DNA from: Paenibacillus pabuli NBRC 13638
Lineage (GTDB): Bacteria; Bacillota; Bacilli; Paenibacillales; Paenibacillaceae
Direction of reading: 5' to 3'
Length of the DNA stretch: 64,000 nt
Assembly: GCF_001514495.1 (NCBI RefSeq)
Contig: NZ_BCNM01000027.1
Span: 26,994-90,993 of the forward strand
How positions within the stretch are numbered: position 1 is the first letter of the stretch; every line of letters begins with the position of its first letter. A model generated the notes under the pieces. That model was not told the DNA's origin. It saw only the letters and a program-made list of their open reading frames with translations, and made no database searches. This document shows, piece by piece, positions 7,926-16,595 of this stretch. The position numbers and the translations under genes are program-made.

Positions 7926-10900
7926 GTGCACAAGAAATACATAAGCGGCTGTCTCGTATTATTAATGTTGTTCTGCGATCTGGGATTGATCGTTCGACCA
8001 GCTGCAGCAGCAGAGAAAACAAACATTGCACTGAACAAGGCGGTTACGGTCAGTAAGGAAGATCTAAAGTGGGGAGGCAATAAAGAGAACGCAGTGGATG
8101 GTAAGGGGGATACGAAGTGGAGTGCGGATAGCCCTTCTATAGTTGACCAGCCACACTGGTTGATGGTCGATCTGGGAGGTTCATACCAGTTATCTGGAGC
8201 TGAATTGACATGGAAGGATGCGGACAAGGTTGTAAAATTTCTTGTCGAAGTTTCTGCTGACGGTACGAGCTGGGCACCGGTAGCGGATCAAACGTCCAAT
8301 GAAACGGCTCAGAGTTTAGCCAATCTCGATTTTCAGGCCGACGCAGTACAGTATGTAAAGGTCACAATTCCTTATTATGCGGGACCAGACTACTGGCCTG
8401 GCATTTCTGAGTTTCAAATCTGGGGAGAGGAAGAGGTACGTAATCCGGCAGATATCGTGGAATATGATGCAGTCCACGTATCTACGGTAAGTCGTACTGC
8501 ACCTGTTCTGCCAGTGGAAGTCAAGGCACATTACATAGACGGGAAATCGGGCCTTGTCCCGGTTATTTGGAAGGAAATTGAGCCTTCACAATATGCATCG
8601 GCAGGCCAATTTACCGTTACAGGTGATGTATATGGGACGCAGGTGCAGCCGGAAGCTACCGTTACGGTAGAAGGATACCGCAGTGATTTTGTCAGAGGGG
8701 TGGATATTTCCACGTTAACAGCCATTGAGGATAATGGAGGTTATTATCTGGACAGTAATGGGGCAAAACGCGATCTGCTTGATATTCTCAAAGACCGCGG
8801 CGTGAACTATGTGCGGCTTCGTCTGTGGAATGATCCACAAAAATCCAATGGATATAATGACAAGGATGATGTAATTCGTCTGGCCCAGCGGGTAAAGGCG
8901 AAAGGTATGAAGATCCTGCTCGACTTCCATTATTCCGATGAATGGGCACATCCGGGTCAACAGCTTCGTCCCAAGACTTGGGAAAATCTCTCGTTCGAAG
9001 ACCTGAAGACGGCGGTGTATGATTACACGCGTGAAGTGGTAGGCGAGATGAAGGATGCGGACGCGATGCCCGACATGGTACAGATCGGTAACGAAATCAA
9101 CAGCGGTGTGTTAAACGGATTGAACAGTAAATTTGATTTTGATGATAACGTTGCCTTGCTTCAGAGCGGTGTAGATGGTGTTCGCGCGGTTCCTGGCGGA
9201 AAAGAGGTTCAGATTATGATCCATCTGGCTGAAGGGGGCAAGGCGGATACGTTTGACTGGTATTTCGGTGAATTGCAGAAACGTCATTTGGAGTATGATA
9301 TTATCGGCCTTTCCTATTATCCATTCTGGCACGGAACCTTCGCAGATGTGCGCAAAACGATGAATGAAGTATCTGCGAAATATGGAAAGGAAGTCATTAT
9401 TGCAGAGACGTCCTATCCTTTCTCGTATAAAAACGGGGACGCTCATGGCAATATTATTGGCAGTCCGGAAACGCTGAATGTGGGAGGTGCTACCTTCCCG
9501 GCAACCGTACAGGGACAATATGATGCGATTGCTGGCATTATGGACATGATCTCACAAGTTCCGGATCAGAAGGGAGCGGGTTTCTTCTATTGGGAGCCTG
9601 CATGGATTGCAGCCAATGTAGGCTGGATTGCTTCCGAGGGAGACGCATGGGAGAATCATGCCATGTTCCATTATGACGAATATCCGGCTAATGGCGGCTA
9701 CTCTTATGAAGGTCGGGCACTGCCATCGCTGGATGTGTATAAACGTGGCCTGAACGTTCTGCCCGCAGATCGGAAAGAGTTGTCGGCAGCCATTACGCGT
9801 GCACAGGCGCTTGAATCCAGTGATTTTACACCTGAAAGCTGGATCACACTCGCTCCTGTCATTGAGGCAGCCGAGAATACGTACAAACTCGCTTATACAT
9901 CTGATGGTGTGACACAACAGGATACGGATGCGGCGACGTTGGCGCTGAATACGGTTATGCAGCAGATGGATGTTATAGCTGCGAATCGGGACACACTTCA
10001 TGAGATTATCGCCGAAGCCAAAACATATAAGCAAGCAGACTGGTCTGCTGCAACATGGGCTGTACTGACCAAGGCTCTAGGGCGTGCAGAACAGGTCATG
10101 GGCGATCCAAGAGCCACCCAGACTGAGGTAAATATGGCTGCAAAACAAGTGGAAGCCGCAATTCATGGTTTGTCCAATGTAGACAAAACCGAGCTAACAC
10201 AGTTCATCGGTGAAATGCAACAATTGACTGAATCGTCATTTACCCAACGGAGCTGGGCAAACCTACAATCGGCATTGTTATCGGCAATAATGGTGAGAGA
10301 CAAACAGAACGCCGTTCAGACCGAAGTACAAGGGGCGCTGACTACACTTCAAAAAGCGAATAACAACCTTGTTTTGCTGGAGGCATTAACGACAGGTAAA
10401 ACAGCGACCGCATCAAGCAGCGCAGGTACAGGTGGCGGAGAAGCCAACTCGCCTGGGGGTGCAATCGACAGCAATCCCAATACTTCATGGGGAACTGATC
10501 AAAGTGTCGGCAGCTGGTGGCAAGTGGACCTGGGAGCAACTGCAGTGATCCGCAAGCTGGAAATGTCCATGTGGAGTGGTGGCATCAAATACAAGATCGA
10601 AGTATCCAACGACAACGAGAACTTTGTGAAAGTCGTGGATACAACAAGTGATGTGGTTGTATCCACCAGTCCAAGGCATATCCTGCCCGCAGGCACGGAG
10701 GCGCGTTATATTCGTCTTACCATAACAGCAGGTTCCGATTGGGTAGGCTTTATGGATTTTGAAGCGTACGGGGTGTTCCCTGCGGACAAATCTACGCTGG
10801 AGACTACTGTGAATTCTGCAAAGAATCTGCATCAAAGGGATTACACGGACGCCAGCTGGAATGGTTTTGCACAGGCATTGTCGTTTGCCCGCGTGCTTAT

Positions 10901-12290
10901 CAATGATGCAGAAGCAAGTTCACAGGAAATCAGTGCTGCGGATAGCGCTTTGAAAGAGGCGGTTAGTCAGCTTGTAGGGCGAGAGGCGACCCCGGGTCTG
11001 CCATCGCAGCCTAGTCAACCTGATCAACCCTCAACACCGGGATCATCGCAGAATCCTGGGACTCCTCCTGTTACGCCGCCTGTTGAATCCGGTAATCCAG
11101 GAGAGGGGGATTCCATTCGTTTCAAAGGCAAAAACACTGGAAAAGGTAACTATGTGATTCAACCTGATATAAAGCAGTTGTCTCAAATGATTAAAGGAAT
11201 GGAACCAGGGAGCAAGCAGCTAACCTTGCTTGCAGATGTTCCCAAGGATACAAAAGCTGTGACCTTCCAGCTCAATGCAAATCAACTTCAGGAATGGGCA
11301 CGTACTCAGGCATTACAGTCGCTGGAACTGACCATGAAGCAGACATCTGTCCGCATCCCATTAAGTTTATTGAAGGATGCTCGTAGTGAAGAAGGAGCTG
11401 CATTTGATGTTACATTGGCCGAAGGCCCCGCCAATCATCTGTCAGAAGCACAAAAGGTAAGCAGCGGAAACCAGACCGTAGTCAGCCTTGATCTGCTGTT
11501 GAACGGGAAGCCGCTTCAGTGGGCGGACAGATCCATTGAAATTGCGATATCGAACGTAACAAATTCAAATGCCAAAGATGCAGTGACGGCAGTATACTCA
11601 CTTCTGTCCAATGGTGAAATGAAACCGGTAACCTTTACTCAATATGATGAAGTGACTAAAAGTCTGGCGTTCAAGCCACTTCAATCAGGTCAATTCATGA
11701 TTACGGAAGTGCAGGTGCCCTTGAATGACTTGCAATCCTATCCCTGGGCCTTAAAAGAGGTTCGGAATCTGTATGGCAAAGGAATCATTTCAGGCATGAC
11801 AGATAGCGAGTTCAGTCCGCAAGGCGAACTGACCCGAGCACAATTTTTGCAAATGATCATGAAGGGAATTGGAGGATCACGCTTGCCGGAGGATATATCG
11901 GCTTCATATCCAATGGATGTGAAGAAGGAGCAATGGTATTCCGATTCCGTCCGTCTTGGTCTGGAGATGGGGATTGTGCAAGGCCGAGCAGATGGATCGT
12001 TCGCAGCAAATGAACGTATTACCCGCGAGGATATGGCGGTGATGTTAAACCGTGCAATCCGGGCAATGAAGAAGAACGCCGGTGCAACGGTTGATTCATC
12101 ATCCAGCAGTAGCGGATTTAAGGACAACGCAGATATCGCTCAATATGCTAAGCAAGCTGTTGCAGCGATGCAGGATCTAGGATTGCTTAAAGGGATGGCT
12201 GATGGCACATTTGCGCCGAAATTGAATGCCAACCGTGCACAGGGAGCAGTTGCGGTAGCCAGAATGATGGAGCAGATCTATTCATTCTAA
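7926..12290 (+). CDS. Multidomain GH53 endo-beta-1,4-galactanase with discoidin and SLH domains
   Basis: A 1454-residue cell-surface enzyme that should cut beta-1,4-galactan side chains of pectin. In order: signal peptide (1 to about 29), F5/8 type C carbohydrate-binding domain (about 33-175), an Ig-like domain (about 190-265), the GH53 barrel (about 260-620) with likely acid/base Glu390 in GNEIN and nucleophile Glu494 in IAETSYPF, several FIVAR helical repeats (about 635-835), a second F5/8 domain (about 838-975), another FIVAR, a Pro/Ser linker, a beta domain, and C-terminal SLH repeats (about 1265-1454) that bind secondary wall polymer. The start is GTG behind AGGGGGAG. A cre-like site suggests catabolite control. 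Confidence 0.92.
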   Translation: MHKKYISGCLVLLMLFCDLGLIVRPAAAAEKTNIALNKAVTVSKEDLKWGGNKENAVDGKGDTKWSADSPSIVDQPHWLMVDLGGSYQLSGAELTWKDADKVVKFLVEVSADGTSWAPVADQTSNETAQSLANLDFQADAVQYVKVTIPYYAGPDYWPGISEFQIWGEEEVRNPADIVEYDAVHVSTVSRTAPVLPVEVKAHYIDGKSGLVPVIWKEIEPSQYASAGQFTVTGDVYGTQVQPEATVTVEGYRSDFVRGVDISTLTAIEDNGGYYLDSNGAKRDLLDILKDRGVNYVRLRLWNDPQKSNGYNDKDDVIRLAQRVKAKGMKILLDFHYSDEWAHPGQQLRPKTWENLSFEDLKTAVYDYTREVVGEMKDADAMPDMVQIGNEINSGVLNGLNSKFDFDDNVALLQSGVDGVRAVPGGKEVQIMIHLAEGGKADTFDWYFGELQKRHLEYDIIGLSYYPFWHGTFADVRKTMNEVSAKYGKEVIIAETSYPFSYKNGDAHGNIIGSPETLNVGGATFPATVQGQYDAIAGIMDMISQVPDQKGAGFFYWEPAWIAANVGWIASEGDAWENHAMFHYDEYPANGGYSYEGRALPSLDVYKRGLNVLPADRKELSAAITRAQALESSDFTPESWITLAPVIEAAENTYKLAYTSDGVTQQDTDAATLALNTVMQQMDVIAANRDTLHEIIAEAKTYKQADWSAATWAVLTKALGRAEQVMGDPRATQTEVNMAAKQVEAAIHGLSNVDKTELTQFIGEMQQLTESSFTQRSWANLQSALLSAIMVRDKQNAVQTEVQGALTTLQKANNNLVLLEALTTGKTATASSSAGTGGGEANSPGGAIDSNPNTSWGTDQSVGSWWQVDLGATAVIRKLEMSMWSGGIKYKIEVSNDNENFVKVVDTTSDVVVSTSPRHILPAGTEARYIRLTITAGSDWVGFMDFEAYGVFPADKSTLETTVNSAKNLHQRDYTDASWNGFAQALSFARVLINDAEASSQEISAADSALKEAVSQLVGREATPGLPSQPSQPDQPSTPGSSQNPGTPPVTPPVESGNPGEGDSIRFKGKNTGKGNYVIQPDIKQLSQMIKGMEPGSKQLTLLADVPKDTKAVTFQLNANQLQEWARTQALQSLELTMKQTSVRIPLSLLKDARSEEGAAFDVTLAEGPANHLSEAQKVSSGNQTVVSLDLLLNGKPLQWADRSIEIAISNVTNSNAKDAVTAVYSLLSNGEMKPVTFTQYDEVTKSLAFKPLQSGQFMITEVQVPLNDLQSYPWALKEVRNLYGKGIISGMTDSEFSPQGELTRAQFLQMIMKGIGGSRLPEDISASYPMDVKKEQWYSDSVRLGLEMGIVQGRADGSFAANERITREDMAVMLNRAIRAMKKNAGATVDSSSSSSGFKDNADIAQYAKQAVAAMQDLGLLKGMADGTFAPKLNANRAQGAVAVARMMEQIYSF

Positions 12291-12307
12291 AAGTTTACAG
12301 ATATAGG

Positions 12308-12330
12308 GATCGGGTCTTGCTGGCTCGATC
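12308..12330 (+). terminator. Possible terminator after the galactanase gene
   Basis: GATCGGG pairs imperfectly with CTCGATC and is followed by TTTATGTTTGTTT, 18 bp past the stop codon. The tail is interrupted, so efficiency is uncertain. Confidence 0.45.
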
Positions 12331-12392
12331 TTTATGTTTGTTTATTCAACATAAATGGTAGACAGTAAGGGGCCAATTCTGCTATGATTCAA

Positions 12393-12415
12393 ATGATAAT
12401 GATTACCATTATCAT
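12393..12415. promoter_or_regulatory. Fur box upstream of the siderophore-binding lipoprotein
   Basis: ATGATAATG and CATTATCAT form a perfect 9-bp inverted repeat around a 5-bp core, containing TGATAATGATTA as a near-consensus Fur half-array. It ends 28 bp before the lipoprotein start codon, the usual operator position. Confidence 0.8.
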
Positions 12416-12443
12416 ATAAAGCATTGAATTATAGGGGGACGTC

Positions 12444-13430
12444 ATGTTTAATTTTAAATCCAAATCAATTCTGTCCATTTGCACGTTATTCATTATACTT
12501 ACGCTTGTTCTTGCGGGCTGCGGATCAGGACAGACGACTGAGAATCAGGAATCCACTGGAACGGATTCAGCTCAGAATGAATCAACGGATAGTGAAACAC
12601 GTGATTATGAGACGGATAAAGGGAAGATCACCATTCCTGCACATCCGAAGCGCATCGTGACCGATTACTACGGAGGTGAAATCCTGTCTGTAGGAGGTAA
12701 CCTGATTGGCGTGGAGCCAAGTGCTTTTGACAATCCGTTCATTAAGGACAAGCTAAAAGATACCGCAGACGTGGGTTATCCGGTTAACGTGGAAAAGACG
12801 CTGGAATTACAGCCTGACTTGATTGTTGTGATGTATGATGATAACTACGAGGAACTGTCCAAAATTGCGCCAACCGTACATATCCCATATGGCCCAGCGA
12901 CAGATATCTACAAGACAGTTGAGCTGTTTGGTGATTTGATCGGTCAACCGGAGCAGGCGAAGGCGTTCATTGCCGAGTATGAGAAAAAGGCGACTGAGGG
13001 ACGCGAGAAGCTGAAAGGCATCGTGGACGAAAATACAACCGTTGGTTTGTACGAGTTGACAGACAAAGGTGACCTATGGACGTTTGGTGATAATGCTGGC
13101 CGAGGTGGGCAAGCCGTCTATAACGCTTTGAAATTGAAAATGCCAAACAAAGTGAGCAATGATAATCAAACTGCTCAATTATCATTGGAAGTACTGCCTG
13201 AATATGCAGCGGATTATATGTTCATGACCGTGTACGATCCCGAGAAAAAGGGAGATGCATTGAAGGATTTCAAACAGTCCAACGTATGGAATGGTCTGGA
13301 TGCGGTCAAGAATCACCGATTCTTCGAGAATGATTTTGACACATTCTATCGATATGATCCGATTGCGATTACAGCCCAGATTGATTTGTTTGTTGATCTG
13401 ATCACGAAGAGTGCTGAACCAGGCAAATAA
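12444..13430 (+). CDS. Iron-siderophore ABC transporter substrate-binding lipoprotein
   Basis: A 328-residue FecB/FhuD-type periplasmic-binding-like protein. The signal peptide ends in the lipobox LVLAGC, so Cys26 would be acylated and hold the protein on the outer face of the membrane. After an acidic Ser/Thr linker, the helical-backbone binding fold starts with the classic IPAHPKRIV segment. It should capture a ferric siderophore. No permease or ATPase gene is adjacent, so it must share a transporter encoded elsewhere. The Fur box directly upstream predicts repression by iron. The ribosome site is AGGGGGACG. Confidence 0.9.
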   Translation: MFNFKSKSILSICTLFIILTLVLAGCGSGQTTENQESTGTDSAQNESTDSETRDYETDKGKITIPAHPKRIVTDYYGGEILSVGGNLIGVEPSAFDNPFIKDKLKDTADVGYPVNVEKTLELQPDLIVVMYDDNYEELSKIAPTVHIPYGPATDIYKTVELFGDLIGQPEQAKAFIAEYEKKATEGREKLKGIVDENTTVGLYELTDKGDLWTFGDNAGRGGQAVYNALKLKMPNKVSNDNQTAQLSLEVLPEYAADYMFMTVYDPEKKGDALKDFKQSNVWNGLDAVKNHRFFENDFDTFYRYDPIAITAQIDLFVDLITKSAEPGK

Positions 13431-13518
13431 ATAATGAGCAACAACATGGTTACGGTTAATGTTAAATTAACGTCTAACCCTTAGGAGTAGTCATTACTGA
13501 CTATTTCCATAGAAAATG

Positions 13519-13554
13519 AACCTGTCTTGGGCTTCGGCCTGGGGCGGGTTTTTT
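13519..13554 (+). terminator. Terminator after the siderophore-binding lipoprotein
   Basis: AACCTGTCTTGG pairs with CTGGGGCGGGTT, with several G-U pairs, and is followed by six T. Confidence 0.65.
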
Positions 13555-13584
13555 GATGTGAAAAGTAAAAAAGAAATACGTTAA

Positions 13585-13641
13585 TGTCATATTGACAATA
13601 TCAAATTTGTTTGTTATCATTTCGATAATATCATAATGACA
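13585..13641 (+). promoter_or_regulatory. Sigma-A promoter of the SPFH operon flanked by a duplicated operator
   Basis: The promoter is TTGACA (13592..13597), 17 bp, TATCAT (13615..13620). TGTCATATTGACA (13585..13597) overlaps the -35 and TATCATAATGACA (13629..13641) lies just past the start site. Both fit TGTCA-N3-TGACA, the second with one mismatch, and their centres are 44 bp apart, about four helical turns. A weaker TATCA-N3-CGATA copy overlaps the -10. This is the layout of a repressed, possibly looped promoter. Confidence 0.65.
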
Positions 13642-13665
13642 TTATTAAGAAATGGGGAATGAGCC

Positions 13666-14706
13666 ATGTTTGGATTCCGATTCGTGAAGTTTCAGCCCAG
13701 TGAATATGTAATGAAAGTGAAGAATGGTCAGGTGCAGCGTCAAGGTGTCGGTTTATCCTTCTATTATTATGAGCCGACAACGTCGGTCGTGGTTTTGCCC
13801 GTATCTTCGGTAGATGTGCCGTTCATGTTCGAAGAAATAACAGCCGATTATCAGACGGTTACCGTTCAGGGTCAGCTGAGCTATCGCATTGTCGATTATA
13901 TGAAAATCACCCAAAGCTTGAATTACACGTACAATTTGCGTAAAAACAGATACATCTCCGATGACCCTGGCAAGCTGGATCAGCGTGTAATTACAACCGC
14001 CAAAGTGCTAACCAAAAAACACCTGGAACAAATGCCGCTGAAGGAAGCCATTCAATCCAGTGAACGGCTGGCAAGCAGCATGAAGCGGGAAGTGGTGCAG
14101 AGTGAAGAACTGGAGAAACTGGGCGTAGAGCTAATGAGTCTGTCCATCCTCGCCATACTGCCTAATAAAGAGACCATGCGTGCATTGGAAGCACAGGCGC
14201 GGGAAGAAATTTTGCGTCAGGCCGACGAGGCACTGTATGTACGTCGCAATGCTTCCATTGAACAGGAGCGCAGAGTGAAGGAGAACGAATTGAATACGGA
14301 AATTGCCGTTGAGACGAAGAAACAACAAATTCGGGAAACCCAATTGCATGCCGAACGCTCGGTGAAACAGAAGCAGAATGAGATGGAACAGGAGCAGCTC
14401 CAGTTCAATACAGCGATGGAGGAACGGAAGCGGCAGCTTATTGAATTGACGATCGCCAATCACAATGCCGAAGCTGATGCGAAAGCGTATGAAATTGCTG
14501 CTGTAATGAATTCATTACAGAATGTAGAGCCGAATGTGCTGCAAGCGATGGCCAACATGGGCATGAATTCAGATAAACTGATTGCCCTTGCGTTCCAGGA
14601 ACTGGCCGAGAACGCCGGGAAGATTGGACAGTTGAACATCTCGCCCGATCTGCTGCAAGGACTGATGACTCCTCAGGCAAGAGAGCAAGGAGGTCGTGCA
14701 CGATGA
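13666..14706 (+). CDS. SPFH/Band 7 domain protein
   Basis: A 346-residue protein with an SPFH (stomatin/prohibitin/flotillin) domain over about residues 10-190, then a long Glu/Lys/Gln-rich coiled coil (about 190-270) and a Gly/Met-poor C-terminal tail. There is no obvious transmembrane helix at the N terminus, so it probably associates peripherally with membrane or forms a cytosolic ring. SPFH proteins oligomerise into scaffolds. Its stop overlaps the start of the NAD-kinase-like gene (ATGA), indicating translational coupling and stoichiometric production. It has a strong sigma-A promoter with a duplicated operator. The specific role is unknown. Confidence 0.85.
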   Translation: MFGFRFVKFQPSEYVMKVKNGQVQRQGVGLSFYYYEPTTSVVVLPVSSVDVPFMFEEITADYQTVTVQGQLSYRIVDYMKITQSLNYTYNLRKNRYISDDPGKLDQRVITTAKVLTKKHLEQMPLKEAIQSSERLASSMKREVVQSEELEKLGVELMSLSILAILPNKETMRALEAQAREEILRQADEALYVRRNASIEQERRVKENELNTEIAVETKKQQIRETQLHAERSVKQKQNEMEQEQLQFNTAMEERKRQLIELTIANHNAEADAKAYEIAAVMNSLQNVEPNVLQAMANMGMNSDKLIALAFQELAENAGKIGQLNISPDLLQGLMTPQAREQGGRAR

Positions 14707-15800
14707 GACGGGGTAAGGCAAGCAAACCGATAGCGTCACACCCTGTTGCAGAAGAGCGAATGACCGAAAACAAGCTGATTCTGGTCAAACGCAGAACAAG
14801 GCTGGAAGAATTGGTAGTACGGTATAATACGGTCCAGCAAGCCCAATTCTATATTGAACGTCTGGGAGCAGACTTTAGTGATTATCTGGAGGAAGACAGA
14901 CGTTATCATCATGCCGTGCAGCAGGCCCAGCAGCAGCTCAGCCCGTTGGGCCGGGTTCAGACGATTGATCGCGAGCATGTGCCCAACTTTATCTTTGGAG
15001 CACAGGACATTGTGGTGGTGATCGGACAGGATGGTCTTGTTGCCAATACACTCAAGTATGTAACCGAGCAGCCGCTCATTGGTGTGAATCCCGATCCGAT
15101 GCGATGGGATGGCGTCCTGCTGCCATTTACCGTGGAGGATCTAAGCTTCATTATTCCCGATGTTATTCGTAAACGGCGCTCCCTGAAAGAGGTGACTCTG
15201 GCAAAAGTCGAGCTGAACGATGGGCAATATCTGTATGGCGTTAACGATCTGTTCATTGGCCGGAAGACGCATGTCTCCGCCCGTTATGAGGTTCGTTTGG
15301 GTTCCTCCGTAGAGCAGCAATCCTCCAGTGGTGTAATTGTATCTACCGGAATGGGGTCCACGGGGTGGTTTAAAAGTGTGTTAACAGGCGCCGCCGGAGT
15401 CGTGGGCTCAGAAGCATGGCAGCTCATCCATGGACAGAGTGCCTGGAAGCAAGGCGAAAACCATTTCAATGCTGACGCGAATATTCAGCGGGAAAGGCAG
15501 TCAGAAACGAATCGCCCTGCAGCCACTTCCGCCCAGGGAGACATGAATGATCTGAATCAATTCAGTTGGAATGCACCGTTTCTATACTTTACGGTACGTG
15601 AACCCTTTCCCAGCCGGACGACGGGGGCCAATCTGGTGTTTGGACAGATTCATCCAAAACAACCTTTACGGATCGTATCCCAGATGCCGGAGGATGGTGT
15701 TATTTTCAGCGACGGGGTAGAACAGGACTTCCTCGAATTTAATTCCGGGGTGGAAGCAACGATTGGCTTGGCGGAGAAACGTGGACGATTGGTGGTCTGA
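14703..15800 (+). CDS. NAD kinase-like protein coupled to SPFH protein
   Basis: A 365-residue protein with the layout of the ATP-NAD kinase fold. A diacylglycerol/NAD-kinase-type glycine loop is present as GQDG (residues 108-111, normally GGDG). An Asn-Asp pair at 181-182 replaces the usual Asn-Glu, and GMGSTGW (216-222) replaces the family GSTAY motif. A C-terminal beta region contains IFSDG near the end, as in NAD kinases. The N-terminal 100 residues are extra and helical. The altered motifs suggest a changed substrate or a non-catalytic sensor. The ATG overlaps the SPFH stop codon by four bases, so the two products likely act together. Confidence 0.7.
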   Translation: MRRGKASKPIASHPVAEERMTENKLILVKRRTRLEELVVRYNTVQQAQFYIERLGADFSDYLEEDRRYHHAVQQAQQQLSPLGRVQTIDREHVPNFIFGAQDIVVVIGQDGLVANTLKYVTEQPLIGVNPDPMRWDGVLLPFTVEDLSFIIPDVIRKRRSLKEVTLAKVELNDGQYLYGVNDLFIGRKTHVSARYEVRLGSSVEQQSSSGVIVSTGMGSTGWFKSVLTGAAGVVGSEAWQLIHGQSAWKQGENHFNADANIQRERQSETNRPAATSAQGDMNDLNQFSWNAPFLYFTVREPFPSRTTGANLVFGQIHPKQPLRIVSQMPEDGVIFSDGVEQDFLEFNSGVEATIGLAEKRGRLVV

Positions 15801-15881
15801 CCCTTTATTTCCAAACCGTTTTTGACTAGAATGGTAAACTAGATGTGAAGCCATGTTTACAGAACGGAAAGAGGGTTGACA

Positions 15882-16595
15882 ATGCAATCGATATTGCTGG
15901 TTGAAGATGATGCCAAACTCGCAGGGTTGCTGGAGGCATATCTGATCCGAAATGGTTTTCAGGTGCAGACTGTAACTGATTTCCGACATGTATTGGAGGA
16001 ATTCGTGGAATTTGGACCGGATCTGGTGCTCATGGATGTGAATTTGCCCCAGTTCGATGGATATTATTGGTGCAGACAGATCCGTACACATTCCATCTGT
16101 CCCATTCTGTTTATTTCGGCTCGTGACAGCGGTATGGATCAGGTCATGGCGCTGGAGCACGGGGCGGACGATTATATTACAAAACCTTTTCAATATGAGG
16201 TTGTTCTGGCTAAAGTTCGCAGTCAGCTGCGCAGGGCATATGGGATGTATGCAGCTGTACAACAAGAATTGAAACTGAAGAATGGAGCCATGCTGTTATA
16301 TCCCGAAAGATATGTGCTGGAGTACGATGGCCGATCCGTGGAGCTCACACAGAAGGAATCCGTTTTGGTCGAAGCGCTGATGGGCAAGGCAGGTCGGGTT
16401 GTTGGCCGGGAGCGGTTGCTTGAACTCATGTGGGAAGATCAGCATTTTATTGATGATAATACGTTGAATGTGTATATTACACGTGTTCGCCGCAAGTTGA
16501 AGGATCTGGGTGCTGAAGAGATGTTGGAAACCGTTCGGGGAGCGGGCTATCGCTTGCTGGATCTGGAATCATCTTCTCAGGAGGGCCGGGAATGA
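15882..16595 (+). CDS. BceR-type response regulator (OmpR family)
   Basis: A 237-residue receiver plus winged-helix regulator: acidic cluster EDD at 8-10, phospho-acceptor Asp52 in LMDVNLP, Lys in TKPF. It is first in a set with an intramembrane-sensing kinase and a BceAB-type ABC transporter, the standard peptide-antibiotic detoxification module of Firmicutes. ATG 15882 is chosen with GAAAGAGG upstream; a TTG six bases earlier is possible. Its stop overlaps the kinase start (ATGA). The likely binding site is the inverted repeat ahead of the ATPase gene. Confidence 0.88.
   Translation: MQSILLVEDDAKLAGLLEAYLIRNGFQVQTVTDFRHVLEEFVEFGPDLVLMDVNLPQFDGYYWCRQIRTHSICPILFISARDSGMDQVMALEHGADDYITKPFQYEVVLAKVRSQLRRAYGMYAAVQQELKLKNGAMLLYPERYVLEYDGRSVELTQKESVLVEALMGKAGRVVGRERLLELMWEDQHFIDDNTLNVYITRVRRKLKDLGAEEMLETVRGAGYRLLDLESSSQEGRE

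Noticed and set aside
9111..10034. Long reverse-strand frames inside the galactanase gene
   Set aside because: Antisense shadows of a real multidomain gene; no motif or start signal.
13666..15800. Reading the SPFH/NAD-kinase-like pair as a known phage defence system
   Set aside because: No effector, toxin, nuclease or prophage context was seen; kept only as an open question.
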